From positions 125,829,911 to 125,893,910 of the forward strand of contig OX352773.1 in NCBI GenBank assembly GCA_947095535.1: a stretch of 64,000 bases of DNA. The letters run 5' to 3'. Numbering within the stretch: position 1 is the stretch's first letter; every line of letters begins with the position of its first letter. Under the pieces are notes generated by a model that worked only from the letters and a program-made list of their open reading frames with translations, did not search any database and had not been told where the DNA came from. Both the position numbers and the translations under genes were made by a program. The DNA is from Poecilobothrus nobilitatus. Its lineage: Eukaryota > Arthropoda > Insecta > Diptera > Dolichopodidae. Positions 10,260-23,800 of the stretch are shown piece by piece.

Positions 10260-12027
10260 AATAGGGGGTAAATAAAAAAACAAAACAAAATTACTAATAT
10301 ATATTTTTATTTTAATAATTTTGCTTGAGAATTTATATCTACAGCAGAAATAAGGTCAAACAATGCCATATTCCATCTGTCCTTGTCACGTCCCGTACAT
10401 TTAAAATAAAAATAAGTACTATTTAATTCAGCCAATTGTGACTGAGTTGTTACCTTTTTGGAGAATCGCTCTGGCATGAAAAATGATTTCCTTGCTCAAT
10501 GGGTCTTGCACTTCATACAGTACCACTGTTTGTCCTCTTTTCGTATCTAAAAATCTCCAAGATAGCAGCTCATACATTTTATCTTACATCAAAAAATCAA
10601 TGTTTCGGTATGGTTCATTTTCACCCTTCCCCAACGAAATTAAGTTTTCAATAAAAGCCTTACATATATATATATGTAAATAGATATAGAAAATAATATA
10701 GAATTAATTTATAATTAATTCTTAATTAAGAGTAAGAAAAAAAACAAATCTTACCATTTTTATATATATATATATTTTTTTTTTTTGTGGTTTTTTTCAA
10801 TATGAACTGATTTTGTTTTTGAAATAAGTTAATTAACATCAGTTTATATACATTTGTAAAATATTATAGAAGAAGGAGAAAATCATGCCTCCCCCCACCT
10901 ACTATATGTTTTTAACATGATATAATATCATTAATTTTTTTTTTGTATCCAATATCAATTTATTTGTAATTATAATGAACACACATCTAACCACAAATAT
11001 TACACATTAAATATTTATGAATTTATTATGCAATACCTGTTGCAACTTTTTCAATGTATAAATTGGTTGTTATTAAAATAAAATATAAAATGTAATGTAA
11101 ACATCATTGAAAGATATTATAAAAAAAAAAACATTGATTTGACTATTTACACATTGTTGCACATTCATTTGACTCATTAAACATATGTGTGTTATTAACA
11201 TACTTAAAACATTTAACACACAAACACACACACACATGTCCCAGACAGCACATTTTTTATTTAGTAAATTTTTTTTCTAATATGATGCAACATTGGTTAG
11301 TACATATTTATTATTATTATTTTATAATTTAACAGAGTATTTCTATAACTAAATAAAGCATAAATTATGTATTTGTCAAGTTGTTGTTGTTTCATTAATT
11401 TATATTGATTATTGATTTTGTGGTTAGAAAACGTAACTACCTAAAAAAAAAAAAAAGAAAAGTTATCTGCAACTTTGTTGCATTCATTAGATATTATTTA
11501 CACAAATTAATTTTGTAAATACATATGGAAGTTAGACATACATTTTTATTTTTTTTTAATTTTAAGTTTTAAATGTTTATATTTTTTTTTTTATTGAAAA
11601 TTAAATATTCCTTTCACTTTTTATATAGTGTTATGATAAAATAATATAAAAAATTTTGTGTACATCTTAAATACTTCGCCATCTATTATGAAAAGTGCAA
11701 GTGCAATTTTCCACATCATGACTTTGTTGGTATATAGTTTCAATTTTGTAATAATTTGATTAATATGCAACATTGTAGTAATTCATTAGAAAAACTCAAT
11801 ATTCCTTTTATGTTCTGATATGTTATATATACATTCAAATTATGCAATCAAGTTAGTTTCGGTTTATCTATATAGAATTAGAAAAATTTGTATATATATA
11901 CAATTAACTTCTTGAGTTTACGTGTTAAATCACTAAATTTAAGACTAAGTTAAAGTTATTTATAGACTAAATTAATATTGTTTTAATATAAGAAAAGGAC
12001 ACTAACAAAAAAAAATAAAAAATAAAA
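10260..12027. other. AT-rich non-coding spacer of Polinton 1
   Basis: No gene seen. It holds short TA runs (10,666-10,676; 10,760-10,776), an ACACAC run near 11,220-11,236 and many poly-T tracts. It probably includes the PolB promoter at its right end, but no convincing box stands out. Confidence 0.5.
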
Positions 12028-12768
12028 ATGAGTTCAGAAAACAAAAGAATTAAAGTGCAATGTGATAAATGTGAAAAAGTAAACATAATTGTGAAATATT
12101 GAATTAAAACATAATTGTGAAATATGTAAAAAATCATTTAATAGAAATGATAGTTTATTAAGACATAAAAAGAGACATCAAAAAAATTTGGAAAATGTAA
12201 AATTTTGCAGTAAGTGCAAATCAAACGTTACTACCACTTTGTGGAAATAGCACATCCGAACAAATAAACATAAAAGTAATGCAGCAGAAGTAATTAGATC
12301 TAATGTTAGACATAATGATGAATGTTTTCAAAATAGAATAGAAACGTTTATTACAGATAATAATGATGGAAGCATACTAAACCCATCAAACTTTCTGAAA
12401 AAGGCTCAGACCGATATAATTGAATTATTGATGCAATCATTAAAAAAGCACAACGCTATAAAAGTAAATCTTGAGCTTTTTGGTGAATATACTATAAAGC
12501 CAACAGAAGAAGAGTTTGAAAATATATCAATCAAATCTTTTCAAACTCGAATGTTTAGTATTACACAAGCAGATGATCTTAATGATTTTTTTGAAAAGAC
12601 TAAAGAACTTATTCAACAAAAAGCAGAAGACTTGCAAGAAAAAGACAGTGGTTGGGCGTTAATCAGGATTTTACATATTGCAATAAATATCAATAAATTT
12701 GAACTAATACGTGTCTCTAGTTATATTAAACTACCGAAAAGCATAGAAGACAAAAGTAATGTAGCTAT
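12028..12768 (+). pseudogene. Polinton 1 PolB, N-terminal part (5' of nested insertion)
   Basis: Starts at ATG 12,028. After an early frame break, a C2H2 finger reads CEICKKSFNRNDSLLRHKKRH in two pieces (Cys-X2-Cys, His-X4-His), then a second FCSKCKSN finger. The domain before the polymerase follows, with the EKDSGWAL segment shared by all PolB copies here. The gene stops at 12,768, where the nested element begins. Its continuation starts at 27,070. At least two stops or frameshifts lie in the finger region. The finger-bearing N-terminus matches Polinton 2 (58,280-58,440). Confidence 0.82.
12763..12768. repeat. Target site duplication, left, of the palindromic element
   Basis: AGCTAT precedes the GAGAGTTCTGG terminus. 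AGCTAC follows the right terminus at 27,070-27,075, so 5 of 6 bases match. It lies inside the PolB reading frame of Polinton 1. Confidence 0.7.
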
Positions 12769-13773
12769 GAGAGTTCTGGAACACTTTTTCACACAAACTT
12801 TATATGGAGACAAATAATGAGTTTTCTAGTAGCTTATGATAGTTGATTAGAAAGAAGGACATATAAGTTGTATGGTACAACGACACTACCACTGATTGGT
12901 TGTGTGTATGTGTGTGCATGACAAAAAATTTCAAATATAAAAAATTCACATTATTAAGATATGAATTAATATACGTATATATCATACATAAATAATGATA
13001 AAATAGTACATTATGCTGTTGTTTTTAATTTTTGTTTTTAACATATGGAATGGTGCGATAAGAGGACAAATTAATTTGAAATAATATTTATTTGTTAGTA
13101 TGTTTTGGATATGAATAATTATGGTTTTTTGTTTTGAGCACATTCTTATCAACATTAAATTTTTTATCAATAGCTGTTTCTTATGAAATAACCCATTTGT
13201 AAATCTTTCACTATTTTATAAAAGTAAGTATTGCATCATACAAAATAAATATTGTGTAGTAAACTTACTACATTGATTCTGAAACTTTAAACGATATTGA
13301 TATTTTACTAACGATAAAACTTAATTTTCGTTTTTTTTTTTTTTCTTTTCTTTGATTAAATATGTGAAATTTATGTTTTGCTGACGTTAAAATATATATG
13401 ATATAATGTGAACCACGTCGTAAACTTACTACATAGCCCACATTATCTATTTTATGATTGACATTTTGTATACTTATATAGAAGAAATTCATCATGATCT
13501 ACAATATAATAAATATATCATTTGCCGATATTTTCCAAGTTCCATAATCAATGTAGTAAGGTTCACATTATATTATATACATTTTACCGTATGTGACGTC
13601 ATTTTCAATTTATTTTTTTATTACACAACTCAATTCTTATTATTTTCATATTTTTTGTTTTTTCTCTAATTATTATTTTTAAAAACTAAATCAGCAATTT
13701 TTGAATTTTTCTATTTCAAAATCATCCTTTTTACAGATAAGCACTTCACCTAAAATTTATATTGTGTTGAAAC

Positions 13774-13808
<35 letters not shown>

Positions 13809-14300
13809 TAAAACAGCAAAACAAAATTCTAAATATAGGATAGGATATTTTTGATAATTTCATAACACTAATATCTTTACAACTAAAATATAGTCTATTC
13901 AAAATCATCAAAATTTGTAAAAAAAAAAATAAATTGAAAATGACGTCAGGGAATTCCATTTTTCTTTTATTTGATAAAATATGTGAAATTTATGTTTTAC
14001 TGTCGGTAAAATGTATATATACCTACATAATATAATGTGAACCTATATGTATACTACATTGATTATGGAACTTAGAAAAATATCGGCAAATGATGTATTT
14101 ATTATATTATATGTATGTTTAGATAATGATAAATTTTTTCTATATAGGTATATAAAATTTCAATCATAAATGGATATGTATTATGTAATAAATGTTTGTG
14201 GGCTATGAGGGCTATGTAGTAAAATTAAAATTGATTCTTGTGGTACTCCTTTACTATAGTTTTTGATTCACTCAATGTATTACCGTTATTATCTCTCAGT
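12769..14300 (+). repeat. Outer TIR, left arm
   Basis: Pairs with 24,980-27,069 in inverted orientation. Contains an AC microsatellite at about 13,780-13,806 and several copies of a TGTAGTAA/TTACTACA palindrome (13,255-13,272; about 13,421). No coding sequence is supported. The short frames here are low-complexity. Confidence 0.85.
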
Positions 14301-14681
14301 TTGCAACTAGTTAAATATGAATTAATTTAATATTGATACAAAATCAATTAAAGTAAGTGGCTATTGTAGCAACAGTGGCTATTGGCAACATACAATTTTA
14401 CTATAATAGTACTATGGGTACAAGGGAAATTTATTTTTTATTTTTCGAATCATTTCATAATAAAACATTGTTTTTTATTTTTTACTTTTAATTATTACAT
14501 ATTTTTTATTTTATTTTATATAGATACATATTTATTTATTTATTTCATTTCAAACTTAGAACTAAGACTATTAACATATTCAATACTTACAACTACAAAT
14601 TTTTAAAAATGAAATAGCTAGAGCTGGTTTTCTTAATAATTATTCAAATATCATATTTAAATTAAAGTAAACAAAATTAAA

Positions 14682-17600
14682 TTACATTGTGTGTAAAGTA
14701 TTTTCAATCAACAATTTTATAATGACCCCACGATAATGTTTCATTTTATTAAATATATTAGTTTTTATTAAATATCGCTTATCATCATATGGAGATAGAG
14801 CAACTTTTGGTTGTTTTATTGAAGTAACATTATGTTTTTTCGAGGATATTAAATTTTGTGATATAATTTTTTCAATATTAGTATCTAAACATGTTATATA
14901 ATCCTCAAATTCTATCTTATTTGTGACTATATTTCTTTTTATAGCTTTAGACTTTTTTGATTGAATTCCACCTTCTAATCTGTTAGCATAAATTTTTGAT
15001 CTTAAACCTGCAAATTAGCTCATGATTATCCCATTGTTCTCATCCTTCATAAGACCTAATACTTTTTTATTAACATGTGGAATGTTATATGGATTATTAG
15101 GAGGATAATCGCTAGTATCAAAATGGGTGTAGCAATCTGTTTTAATAATTTCATATATATCAGGATAAATTATTTCATAAATTAATGAATCTGTATCTGT
15201 ATAACAAATGGTACAATTGGCATCAAATTTAGGTTTCATATAGTTATAGTGGAAACCATATATGGTTGTTTTAGCTAAATCTAAAATACACATACCAACA
15301 TAAATCGGTTTATTAAAGAAAATTTCCGATTTATTTAATTCGATTGCTACAAGGTTTTCATTAAAAATGCTAACCGCTTTAAAGTTGGGGTTTGATATGA
15401 GAGCTTCGGCGCCATAACGTCCCAACCATTTTGCTACTAATTTAACTATGGAATGTTTACGAACATTCTCCATAGTCTTACCAAAAACTGCATTATTCAT
15501 CAATTTAAATAAATTTTTTTCAAATTCATTTTTTGCTTCAGCTCTCAATTTTGTGTTTAAATCAATATATGGTTTTAACCACGGTGTTTGGTTAAACTGT
15601 AATATTCTATGTACTTTTGTGAGTTTTACACCATTTTTAATAGCTTGTTGTAAATTGCGATAATGAATAATATACTTTGATTTATTGTTAAAAGTTGCGA
15701 GAAGTTTTTTATGCTTGGAACCTGGAGGTATAGAGTGCTCTGGACAAAAAGGTAAATCTTTATGAATGTTATGAAGTTCTTGTGGATATTCTAAATCCAC
15801 TTCTAATATATATCCAATATTCGATGTCTCTGATATAATGTCTCTGGCATAATATTAAATTTATGGTTTTCATACCATTTGAACCTCCCCAATGGTAAAT
15901 ATTGCGACATTGCCCAACCATATTGGTTATTTATATCATAATACATTAAATATTTTGATTGCTCATCAGCTTTGTGATCTTCTATATACTTATTATTCGC
16001 TTTAGAATAACGTTTAGTGCATTGACTAAGACCCCCTCGAATACCCCGCTCTATAAACATTAGCATATCTATATCGGTAATTAATTCTAATATAATAGCA
16101 GTATATTTGAGCATAGCATCCCAAGTATATCCTGGTAGAGTATAGTAATGTGCGGGATCTAAACTATATGTTTCCATACAACTAGCACGAAACTGTTCGA
16201 AAACATCTGCTAAAAGAAGAATATCAGTTTTTAAGTATAAATCGGAATATTCCCCTAAATTTTTAATATTGAACTTATCCCACACAGTAATAGCATGGTT
16301 ATAGTCTTCCATTGTAATATTCACATCATTTAGTTTCCTATAGAAATTCTTAATTTTTGGTAGAGATGTTTCACAAAATTTACTTTCACCATCCATATAA
16401 TCATAGGGAAATACACCTTTACGTGTTAGTAATTTATATTGAATCTCATCTAATTCTAAAAATTCTGATTTTAATATTGGAAAAGAAATTATGGAAGAAG
16501 AAAGGGCATCAAGGCTGCTGTTCATAAACCGGAATGAATCTATAAACCGAAATTTAATAAGATATTCATCTAAATTTTTTGTAAATGATATATAACGTTC
16601 TTTATTTATTGGTAATAAATGAACTCTACCATTCAAATCAGAAGCTATATTTTTTATTATAAAATGAGAATCATATCCACTTAAATTATGAAATATAATT
16701 GGAACCGTATGTGTATCCAGAAAATTAATATTACAGTCATTATGAGACACGGACCACGATATTCGCATGTTAGATGACAATGATCTCGAACTTTTTTTTC
16801 ACTATCATTAAATATTCTATGGCATATATGACATGTTGTAGCGTTTTCAAAATCAAAAATTTGTTCACTAGTTAATTTCTTCATAGGTAACGGACAAAGA
16901 AAAACTGTTTCCAAATTTTCAGAAAAATCTAATAGCTCACGCGTGAACCATTCAATACAATCTACACCGCGGTAAAATTTATAAATTGATAACGTGGGGT
17001 CATATGAACATTTAATATAAAATCCTATACTATATGGTATATGATTTTGATACTTATTCTATTATCATTTACCTGTTGAAGTAAACACTCTAAATCTGCA
17101 TAAATGACGAATGGCGCCTTTTCCTTATTTCTATAATTCTTAAATTGTAGATGCTTTTGATCTTCATTTGGTAAACGTATTTTGCAATTATTCATGTTTT
17201 TACAATCCACATGATGTCTCTCCAATTTTTCTTTACTAAAGAAATAGTGAAGACAGTGATCACAGAAATATTTTACACCATTGCGTTTAGATAATTGATT
17301 AGATAGCAATCTTGACAGATTTTTATCCATACATAGTGATATTGAAGAGTTTGCTTATTATTACCATTATCATAATCATTATCCTTACCATCATAATAAT
17401 ATTCGTTTTGATACAATAGAAGATTTGCATGCTTATTTTTCTTGTTTTTACTCAAATATGTTGGTTGAACACTAAATTTCCCACTCTTTTTAATTAGAAT
17501 GTATACATTTATTGAAACATCATTTTGTGATTCAAATCGTGGTATTTGACTAATCTTCATTGGAAATGTGATATTATTAAAGCTCAATACTGATGAATAA

Positions 17601-18409
17601 TGTGGATATTTTGAAACACGATGAGAATTGTAGCCAACTGGATAAAGAGCTGAAACTGCAGCCCAAGCAAACCATGCTGCATCATTATTTTTTACGTTGA
17701 TACAGGCATGTTTTAGCTTTAACCAATATGGTAGTTCAATGTATGATGATCCTATCATTGGTGTATATTTATTTATATTGATAGCCAAATTGATTATTGA
17801 TGATAGCGCCCAACCGCTATCTTTTTCTTGAAATTCATCAAGATCCTTCATTATGATTGATTTTATGTTCTCAATAAACCACTTGTTAATGTTAGTATTA
17901 TTATTTATTATACCATTTTTAGTATTCATGTATTTAAAATCATAGGTATCTTCATCACCTTTAGCGATTTTAAATGCACCACGAAAGGCCGAATTTACTT
18001 TCAGAAAATTTTCTTTTTTAAGAACATTTTTAATATGCCTACTAAAGAGTTTCTCGCAATCATTTAAAAATGTATCGGGCTCCTTATGGTTTATATTTAT
18101 AATGATTCCAGTTCTAATACGTCCATTAAAAGCTGACTGAATATTTCGCCATACTAAATTTTTCTTCATTAATTTTGGTTTAATATTGCCACCAGTTTTT
18201 ATTCTTACGATCTTTAATTGTGTTCGATAGCTTTGCACTATTTGAATCGCATTTATTAATGAAGTCTTCTCCCCAGCTGATTTCACGTTTTTAAATGAGT
18301 CATTCAATATTTTTAATTTTTTACTACATTCTTTAATGGCATATTTAAGTTCTTTATTATTTTGTTGTGCACGTTCAAAAGTTGCTTTAATATCCTTTAT
18401 TATTTCCAT
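14682..18409 (-). pseudogene. Protein-primed DNA polymerase B, left arm copy
   Basis: Mirror copy of 20,873-24,600, about 99% identical at protein level. The N-terminus (MEIIKDIKATFERAQQNNKEL...) is coiled-coil-like, not zinc-finger. Then come EKDSGWALSS, a C2H2-like finger YFCDHCLHYF, exonuclease motif I (FVIYADLE), Exo II (FHNLSGYDSH), Exo III (YLKTDILLLADVF), polymerase motif A (DINNQYGWAMSQ), B ([15 protein letters not shown]) and C ([10 protein letters not shown]). Frames break near 17,325, 17,050, 16,750 and 15,825, and at a TAA at 15,015. All are shared with the other arm. Catalytic residues survive despite the breaks. Confidence 0.92.
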
Positions 18410-18498
18410 CTTTAAAATTTCTTAGTTGATTTTACCGCTTTGCACTTGCTTTATTGATAAATATTTTTATACTAAGATTTATTTAATCATTTCACCAC

Positions 18499-18506
18499 TA
18501 TTTATA
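18499..18506 (-). promoter_or_regulatory. Putative TATA box of left PolB copy
   Basis: TATAAATA lies about 90 bp upstream of the PolB ATG on the minus strand and is mirrored at 20,776-20,783. Its position is somewhat far from the ATG, but it suits a transcript with a leader of about 60 nt. Inferred from motif only. Confidence 0.4.
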
Positions 18507-18799
18507 TCCGACTAGCATGCATTATTCACATGATAATTTAATGAATTAATCATATCTTTCTATAATTTGATTGGCTATTAAAAACTGTTATCAACATGAT
18601 AATTCCACGAATTATGGTGCGATTCCATCATTTATAATCTAATTAGTTGTTATAAACTTTGATTATACAGTCAATGTTTAATAAGAGGAATAACATGCTG
18701 TAATGGTATGAAAACATGAGAATGAAAACTGATAACGTATGGTAACCGCATGATAATTCAAGGAATTAGATTATTAAGTATTAAAAGTTTGAAGTTTAA

Positions 18800-18960
18800 A
18801 AATTCGAATTACTGATAGCTGATATCTGCTAACTGATAACTGCTAACTGGTAACTGCTTACTGCTAAATGATCAGTTCCGTTGTTATGATCTGACCTGTT
18901 ACTGTTATGATCTGAGCTCTTCTAACCCGCTACTCTTATGATCTGAGCTATAATGTGGGC
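18800..18960. repeat. Short direct repeats upstream of PolB (left arm)
   Basis: Imperfect TAACTGCTAACTGG-type 10-11-mers (18,815-18,870) are followed by TTATGATCTGAGCT units (18,894-18,950, three times). They are mirrored at about 20,330-20,480. Located between the palindrome centre and the PolB starts, they could be regulatory or replicative, but no known site is recognised. Confidence 0.6.
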
Positions 18961-19499
18961 TATGTAGTAAAGTTACTACATTGATTATGGAAAAATTTAG
19001 GCAAATGATGGATTTATTGGAAGAAATTTAGCAACGACAAAACATAATTTTTTATCAGTATCAGTATCAGTATTTTTTTTTTTTTTGTTATTTTGAAAGT
19101 GAGAACTATGTGTAAGTATAATGAACTTGATTTTAGGGTTAGAAGGTTGAGTTTGAAGTTGAAATTTGATAAGAATTAGGTTTTGAAATGGTTTTTGAAC
19201 TTCGATAGAGTCGTAAGCTTGGAGCTTGACTAAAAATGCTATAAGCATGTATCCGTCGAAGTTGTTGATAAGTAAACTCGCCGAAGTTGTCGAAACCATG
19301 TATCATCGATTTTAGATTTTGAATAGACTATATTTTAGTTGTAAAGATATTAGTGTTATGAAATTATCAAAAATATCATATAGTATGTTAGCAATGTTTG
19401 TGGTTTTGCGATAAGAGTTTAAAATTTAAATTTAGAATTTTGTTTTGTTGTTTTAAGTGTGTGAGTGTATGTGTGCGATTACTTCAACACAATAGAAAT

Positions 19500-19781
19500 T
19501 CATAATCAATGTAGTAAGGTTCACATTATATTATATACATTTTACCGTCGGTAAAACATAAATTTCATATGTTTTATCAAATAAAAGAAAAAAACGAAAA
19601 AATGGAATTCCCTGACGTCATTTTCAATTTATTTTTTAATTTCACAACTCAAATTTTATTATTTTACTATTTTTTGTTTTTTCTCTAATTATTATTTTTA
19701 AAAACTAAATCAGCAATTTTTTAATTTTTCAATTTCAAAATCAATTTTTTTACAGAAAAGCACTTCACATAAAATTTCTAT
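19500..19781. repeat. Asymmetric centre of the palindrome
   Basis: About 280 bp that are not mirrored. They match one orientation of the outer TIR (reverse complement of about 26,030-26,480, and 25,210-25,390 directly), including CCCTGACGTCATTTTCAATTT. The centre is thus a leftover of one monomer end, with an AC microsatellite at its right border (19,800-19,824). Confidence 0.78.
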
Positions 19782-20775
19782 TGTGTTAAGGCAATCGCGC
19801 ACACACACACACACACACACACACTTAAAACAACAAAACAAAATTCTAAATTTAAATTTTAAACTCTTATCGCAAAACCACAAACATTGCTAACATACTA
19901 TATGATATTTTTGATAATTTCATAACACTAATATCTTTACAACTAAAATATAGTCTATTCAAAATCTAAAATCGATGATACATGGTTTCGACAACTTCGG
20001 CGAGTTTACTTATCAACAACTTCGACGGATACATGCTTATAGCATTTTTAGTCAAGCTCCAAGCTTACGACTCTATCGAAGTTCAAAAACCATTTCAAAA
20101 CCTAATTCTTATCAAATTTCAACTTCAAACTCAACCTTCTAATCCTAAAATCAAGTTCATTATACTTACACTTAGTTCTCACTTTCAAAATAACAAAAAA
20201 AAAAAAAAATACTGATACTGATACTGATAAAAAATTATGTTTTGTCGTTGCTAAATTTCTTCCAATAAATCCATCATTTGCCTAAATTTTTCCATAATCA
20301 ATGTAGTAACTTTACTACATAGCCCACATTATAGCTCAGATCATAAGAGTAGCGGGTCAGAAGAGCTCAGATCATAACAGTAACAGGTCAGATCATAACA
20401 ACGGAACTGATCATTTAGCAGTAAGCAGTTACCAGTTAGCAGTTATCAGTTAGCAGATATCAGCTATCAGTAATTCGAATTTTTAAACTTCAAACTTTTA
20501 ATACTTAATAATCTAATTCCTTGAATTATCATGCGGTTACCATACGTTATCAGTTTTCATTCTCATGTTTTCATACCATTACAGCATGTTATTCCTCTTA
20601 TTAAACATTGACTGTATAATCAAAGTTTATAACAACTAATTAGATTATAAATGATGGAATCGCACCATAATTCGTGGAATTATCATGTTGATAACAGTTT
20701 TTAATAGCCAATCAAATTATAGAAAGATATGATTAATTCATTAAATTATCATGTGAATAATGCATGCTAGTCGGA

Positions 20776-20783
20776 TATAAATA
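20776..20783 (+). promoter_or_regulatory. Putative TATA box of right PolB copy
   Basis: TATAAATA 90 bp before the ATG at 20,873, mirrored in the left arm. Motif-based inference only. Confidence 0.4.
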
Positions 20784-20872
20784 GTGGTGAAATGATTAAA
20801 TAAATCTTAGTATAAAAATATTTATCAATAAAGCAAGTGCAAAGCGGTAAAATCAACTAAGAAATTTTAAAG

Positions 20873-23800
20873 ATGGAAATAATAAAGGATATTAAAGCAA
20901 CTTTTGAACGTGCACAACAAAATAATAAAGAACTTAAATATGCCATTAAAGAATGTAGTAAAAAATTAAAAATATTGAATGACTCATTTAAAAACGTGAA
21001 ATCAGCTGGGGAGAAGACTTCATTAATAAATGCGATTCAAATAGTGCAAAGCTATCGAACACAATTAAAGATCGTAAGAATAAAAACTGGTGGCAATATT
21101 AAACCAAAATTAATGAAGAAAAATTTAGTATGGCGAAATATTCAGTCAGCTTTTAATGGACGTATTAGAACTGGAATCATTATAAATATAAACCATAAGG
21201 AGCCCGATACATTTTTAAATGATTGCGAGAAACTCTTTAGTAGGCATATTAAAAATGTTCTTAAAAAAGAAAATTTTCTGAAAGTAAATTCGGCCTTTCG
21301 TGGTGCATTTAAAATCGCTAAAGGTGATGAAGATACCTATGATTTTAAATACATGAATACTAAAAATGGTATAATAAATAATAATACTAACATTAACAAG
21401 TGGTTTATTGAGAACATAAAATCAATCATAATGAAGGATCTTGATGAATTTCAAGAAAAAGATAGCGGTTGGGCGCTATCATCAATAATCAATTTGGCTA
21501 TCAATATAAATAAATATACACCAATGATAGGATCATCATACATTGAACTACCATATTGGTTAAAGCTAAAACATGCCTGTATCAACGTAAAAAATAATGA
21601 TGCAGCATGGTTTGCTTGGGCTGCAGTTTCAGCTCTTTATCCAGTTGGCTACAATCCTCATCGTGTTTCAAAATATCCACATTATTCATCAGTATTGAGC
21701 TTTAATAATATCACATTTCCAATGAAGATTAGTCAAATACCACGATTTGAATCACAAAATTATGTTTCAATAAATGTATACATTCTAATTAAAAAGACTG
21801 GGAAATTTAGTGTTCAACCAACATATTTGAGTAAAAACAAGAAAAATAAGCATGCAAATCTTCTATTGTATCAAAACGAATATTATTATGATGGTAAGGA
21901 TAATGATTATGATAATGGTAATAATAAGCAAACTCTTCAATATCACTATGTATGGATAAAAATCTGTCAACATTGCTATCTAATCAATTATCTAAACGCA
22001 ATGGTGTAAAATATTTCTGTGATCACTGTCTTCACTATTTCTTTAGTAAAGAAAAATTGGAGAGACATCATGTGGATTGTAAAAACATGAATAATTGCAA
22101 AATACGTTTACCAAATGAAGATCAAAAGCATCTACAATTTAAGAATTATAGAAATAAGGAAAAGGCGCCATTCGTCATTTATGCAGATTTAGAGTGTTTA
22201 CTTCAACAGGTAAATGATAATAGAATAACTATCAAAATCATATACCATATAGTATAGGATTTTATATTAAATGTTCATATGACCCCACGTTATCAATTTA
22301 TAAATTTTACCGCGGTGTAGATTGTATTGAATGGTTCACGCGTGAGCTATTAGATTTTTCTGAAAATTTGGAAACAGTTTTTCTTTGTCCTTTACCTATG
22401 AAGAAATTAACTAGTGAACAAATTTTTGATTTTGAAAACGCTACAACATGTCATATATGCCATAGAATATTTAATGATAGTGAAAAAAAAGTTCGAGATC
22501 ATTGTCATCTAACATGCGAATATCGTGGTCCGTGTCTCATAATGACTGTAATATTAATTTTCTGGATACACATACGGTTCCAATTATATTTCATAATTTA
22601 AGTGGATATGATTCTCATTTTATAATAAAAAATATAGCTTCTGATTTGAATGGTAGAGTTCAATTATTACCAATAAACAAAGGACGTTATATATCATTTA
22701 CAAAAAATTTAGATGAATATCTTATTAAATTTCGTTTTATAGATTCATTCCGGTTTATGAACAGCAGCCTTGATGCCCTTTCTTCTTCCATAATTTCTTT
22801 TCCAATATTAAAATCAGAATTTTTAGAATTAGATGAGATTCAATATAAATTACTATCACGTAAAGGTATATTTCCCTATGATTATATGGATGGTGAAAGT
22901 AAATTTTGTGAAACATCTCTACCAAAAATTGAGAATTTCTATAGTAAACTAAATGATGTGAATATTACAATGGAAGACTATAACCATGCTATTACTGTGT
23001 GGGATAAGTTCAATATTAAAAATTTAGGGGAATATTCCGATTTATACTTAAAAACTGATATTCTTCTTTTAGCAGATGTTTTCGAACAGTTTCGTGCTAG
23101 TTGTATGGAAACATATAGTTTAGATCCCGCACATTACTATACTCTACCAGGATATACTTGGGATGCTATGCTCAAATATACTGCTATTATATTAGAATTA
23201 ATTACCGATATAGATATGCTAATGTTTATAGAGCGGGGTATTCGAGGGGGTCTTAGTCAATGCACTAAACGTTATTCTAAAGCGAATAATAAGTATATAG
23301 AAGATCACAAAGCTGATGAGCAATCAAAATATTTAATGTATTATGATATAAATAACCAATATGGTTGGGCAATGTCGCAATATTTACCATTGGGGAGGTT
23401 CAAATGGTATGAAATCCATAAATTTAATATTAAGCCAGAGACATTATATCAGAGACATCGAATATTGGATATATATTAGAAGTGGATTTAGAATATCCAC
23501 AAGAACTTCATAACATTCATAAAGATTTACCTTTTTGTCCAGAGCACTCTATACCTCCAGGTTCCAAGCATAAAAAACTTCTCGCAACTTTTAACAATAA
23601 ATCAAAGTATATTATTCATTATCGCAATTTACAACAAGCTATTAAAAATGATGTAAAACTCACAAAAGTACATAGAATATTACAGTTTAACCAAACACCG
23701 TGGTTAAAACCATATATTGATTTAAACACAAAATTGAGAGCTGAAGCAAAAAATGAATTTGAAAAAAATTTATTTAAATTGATGAATAATGCAGTTTTTG

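Noticed and set aside
9912..10283. Long open frames on both strands over GC-rich DNA (9,912-10,283 minus; 9,973-10,245 plus)
   Set aside because: They are by-products of the 28-bp tandem repeat. The unit is not a multiple of three, no domain is seen, and both strands stay open for the same reason.
14382..14606. Hydrophobic 74-codon frame, mirrored at 24,676-24,900
   Set aside because: Low-complexity Phe/Ile/Tyr frame in AT-rich DNA downstream of PolB; being present in both arms is explained by the palindrome.
18997..19299. 100-codon frame (minus; mirrored at 19,982) starting MVSTTSASLL
   Set aside because: Lies in TIR-type repeat DNA. The related outer TIR copy (25,600-25,900) does not keep the frame, and no domain is seen.
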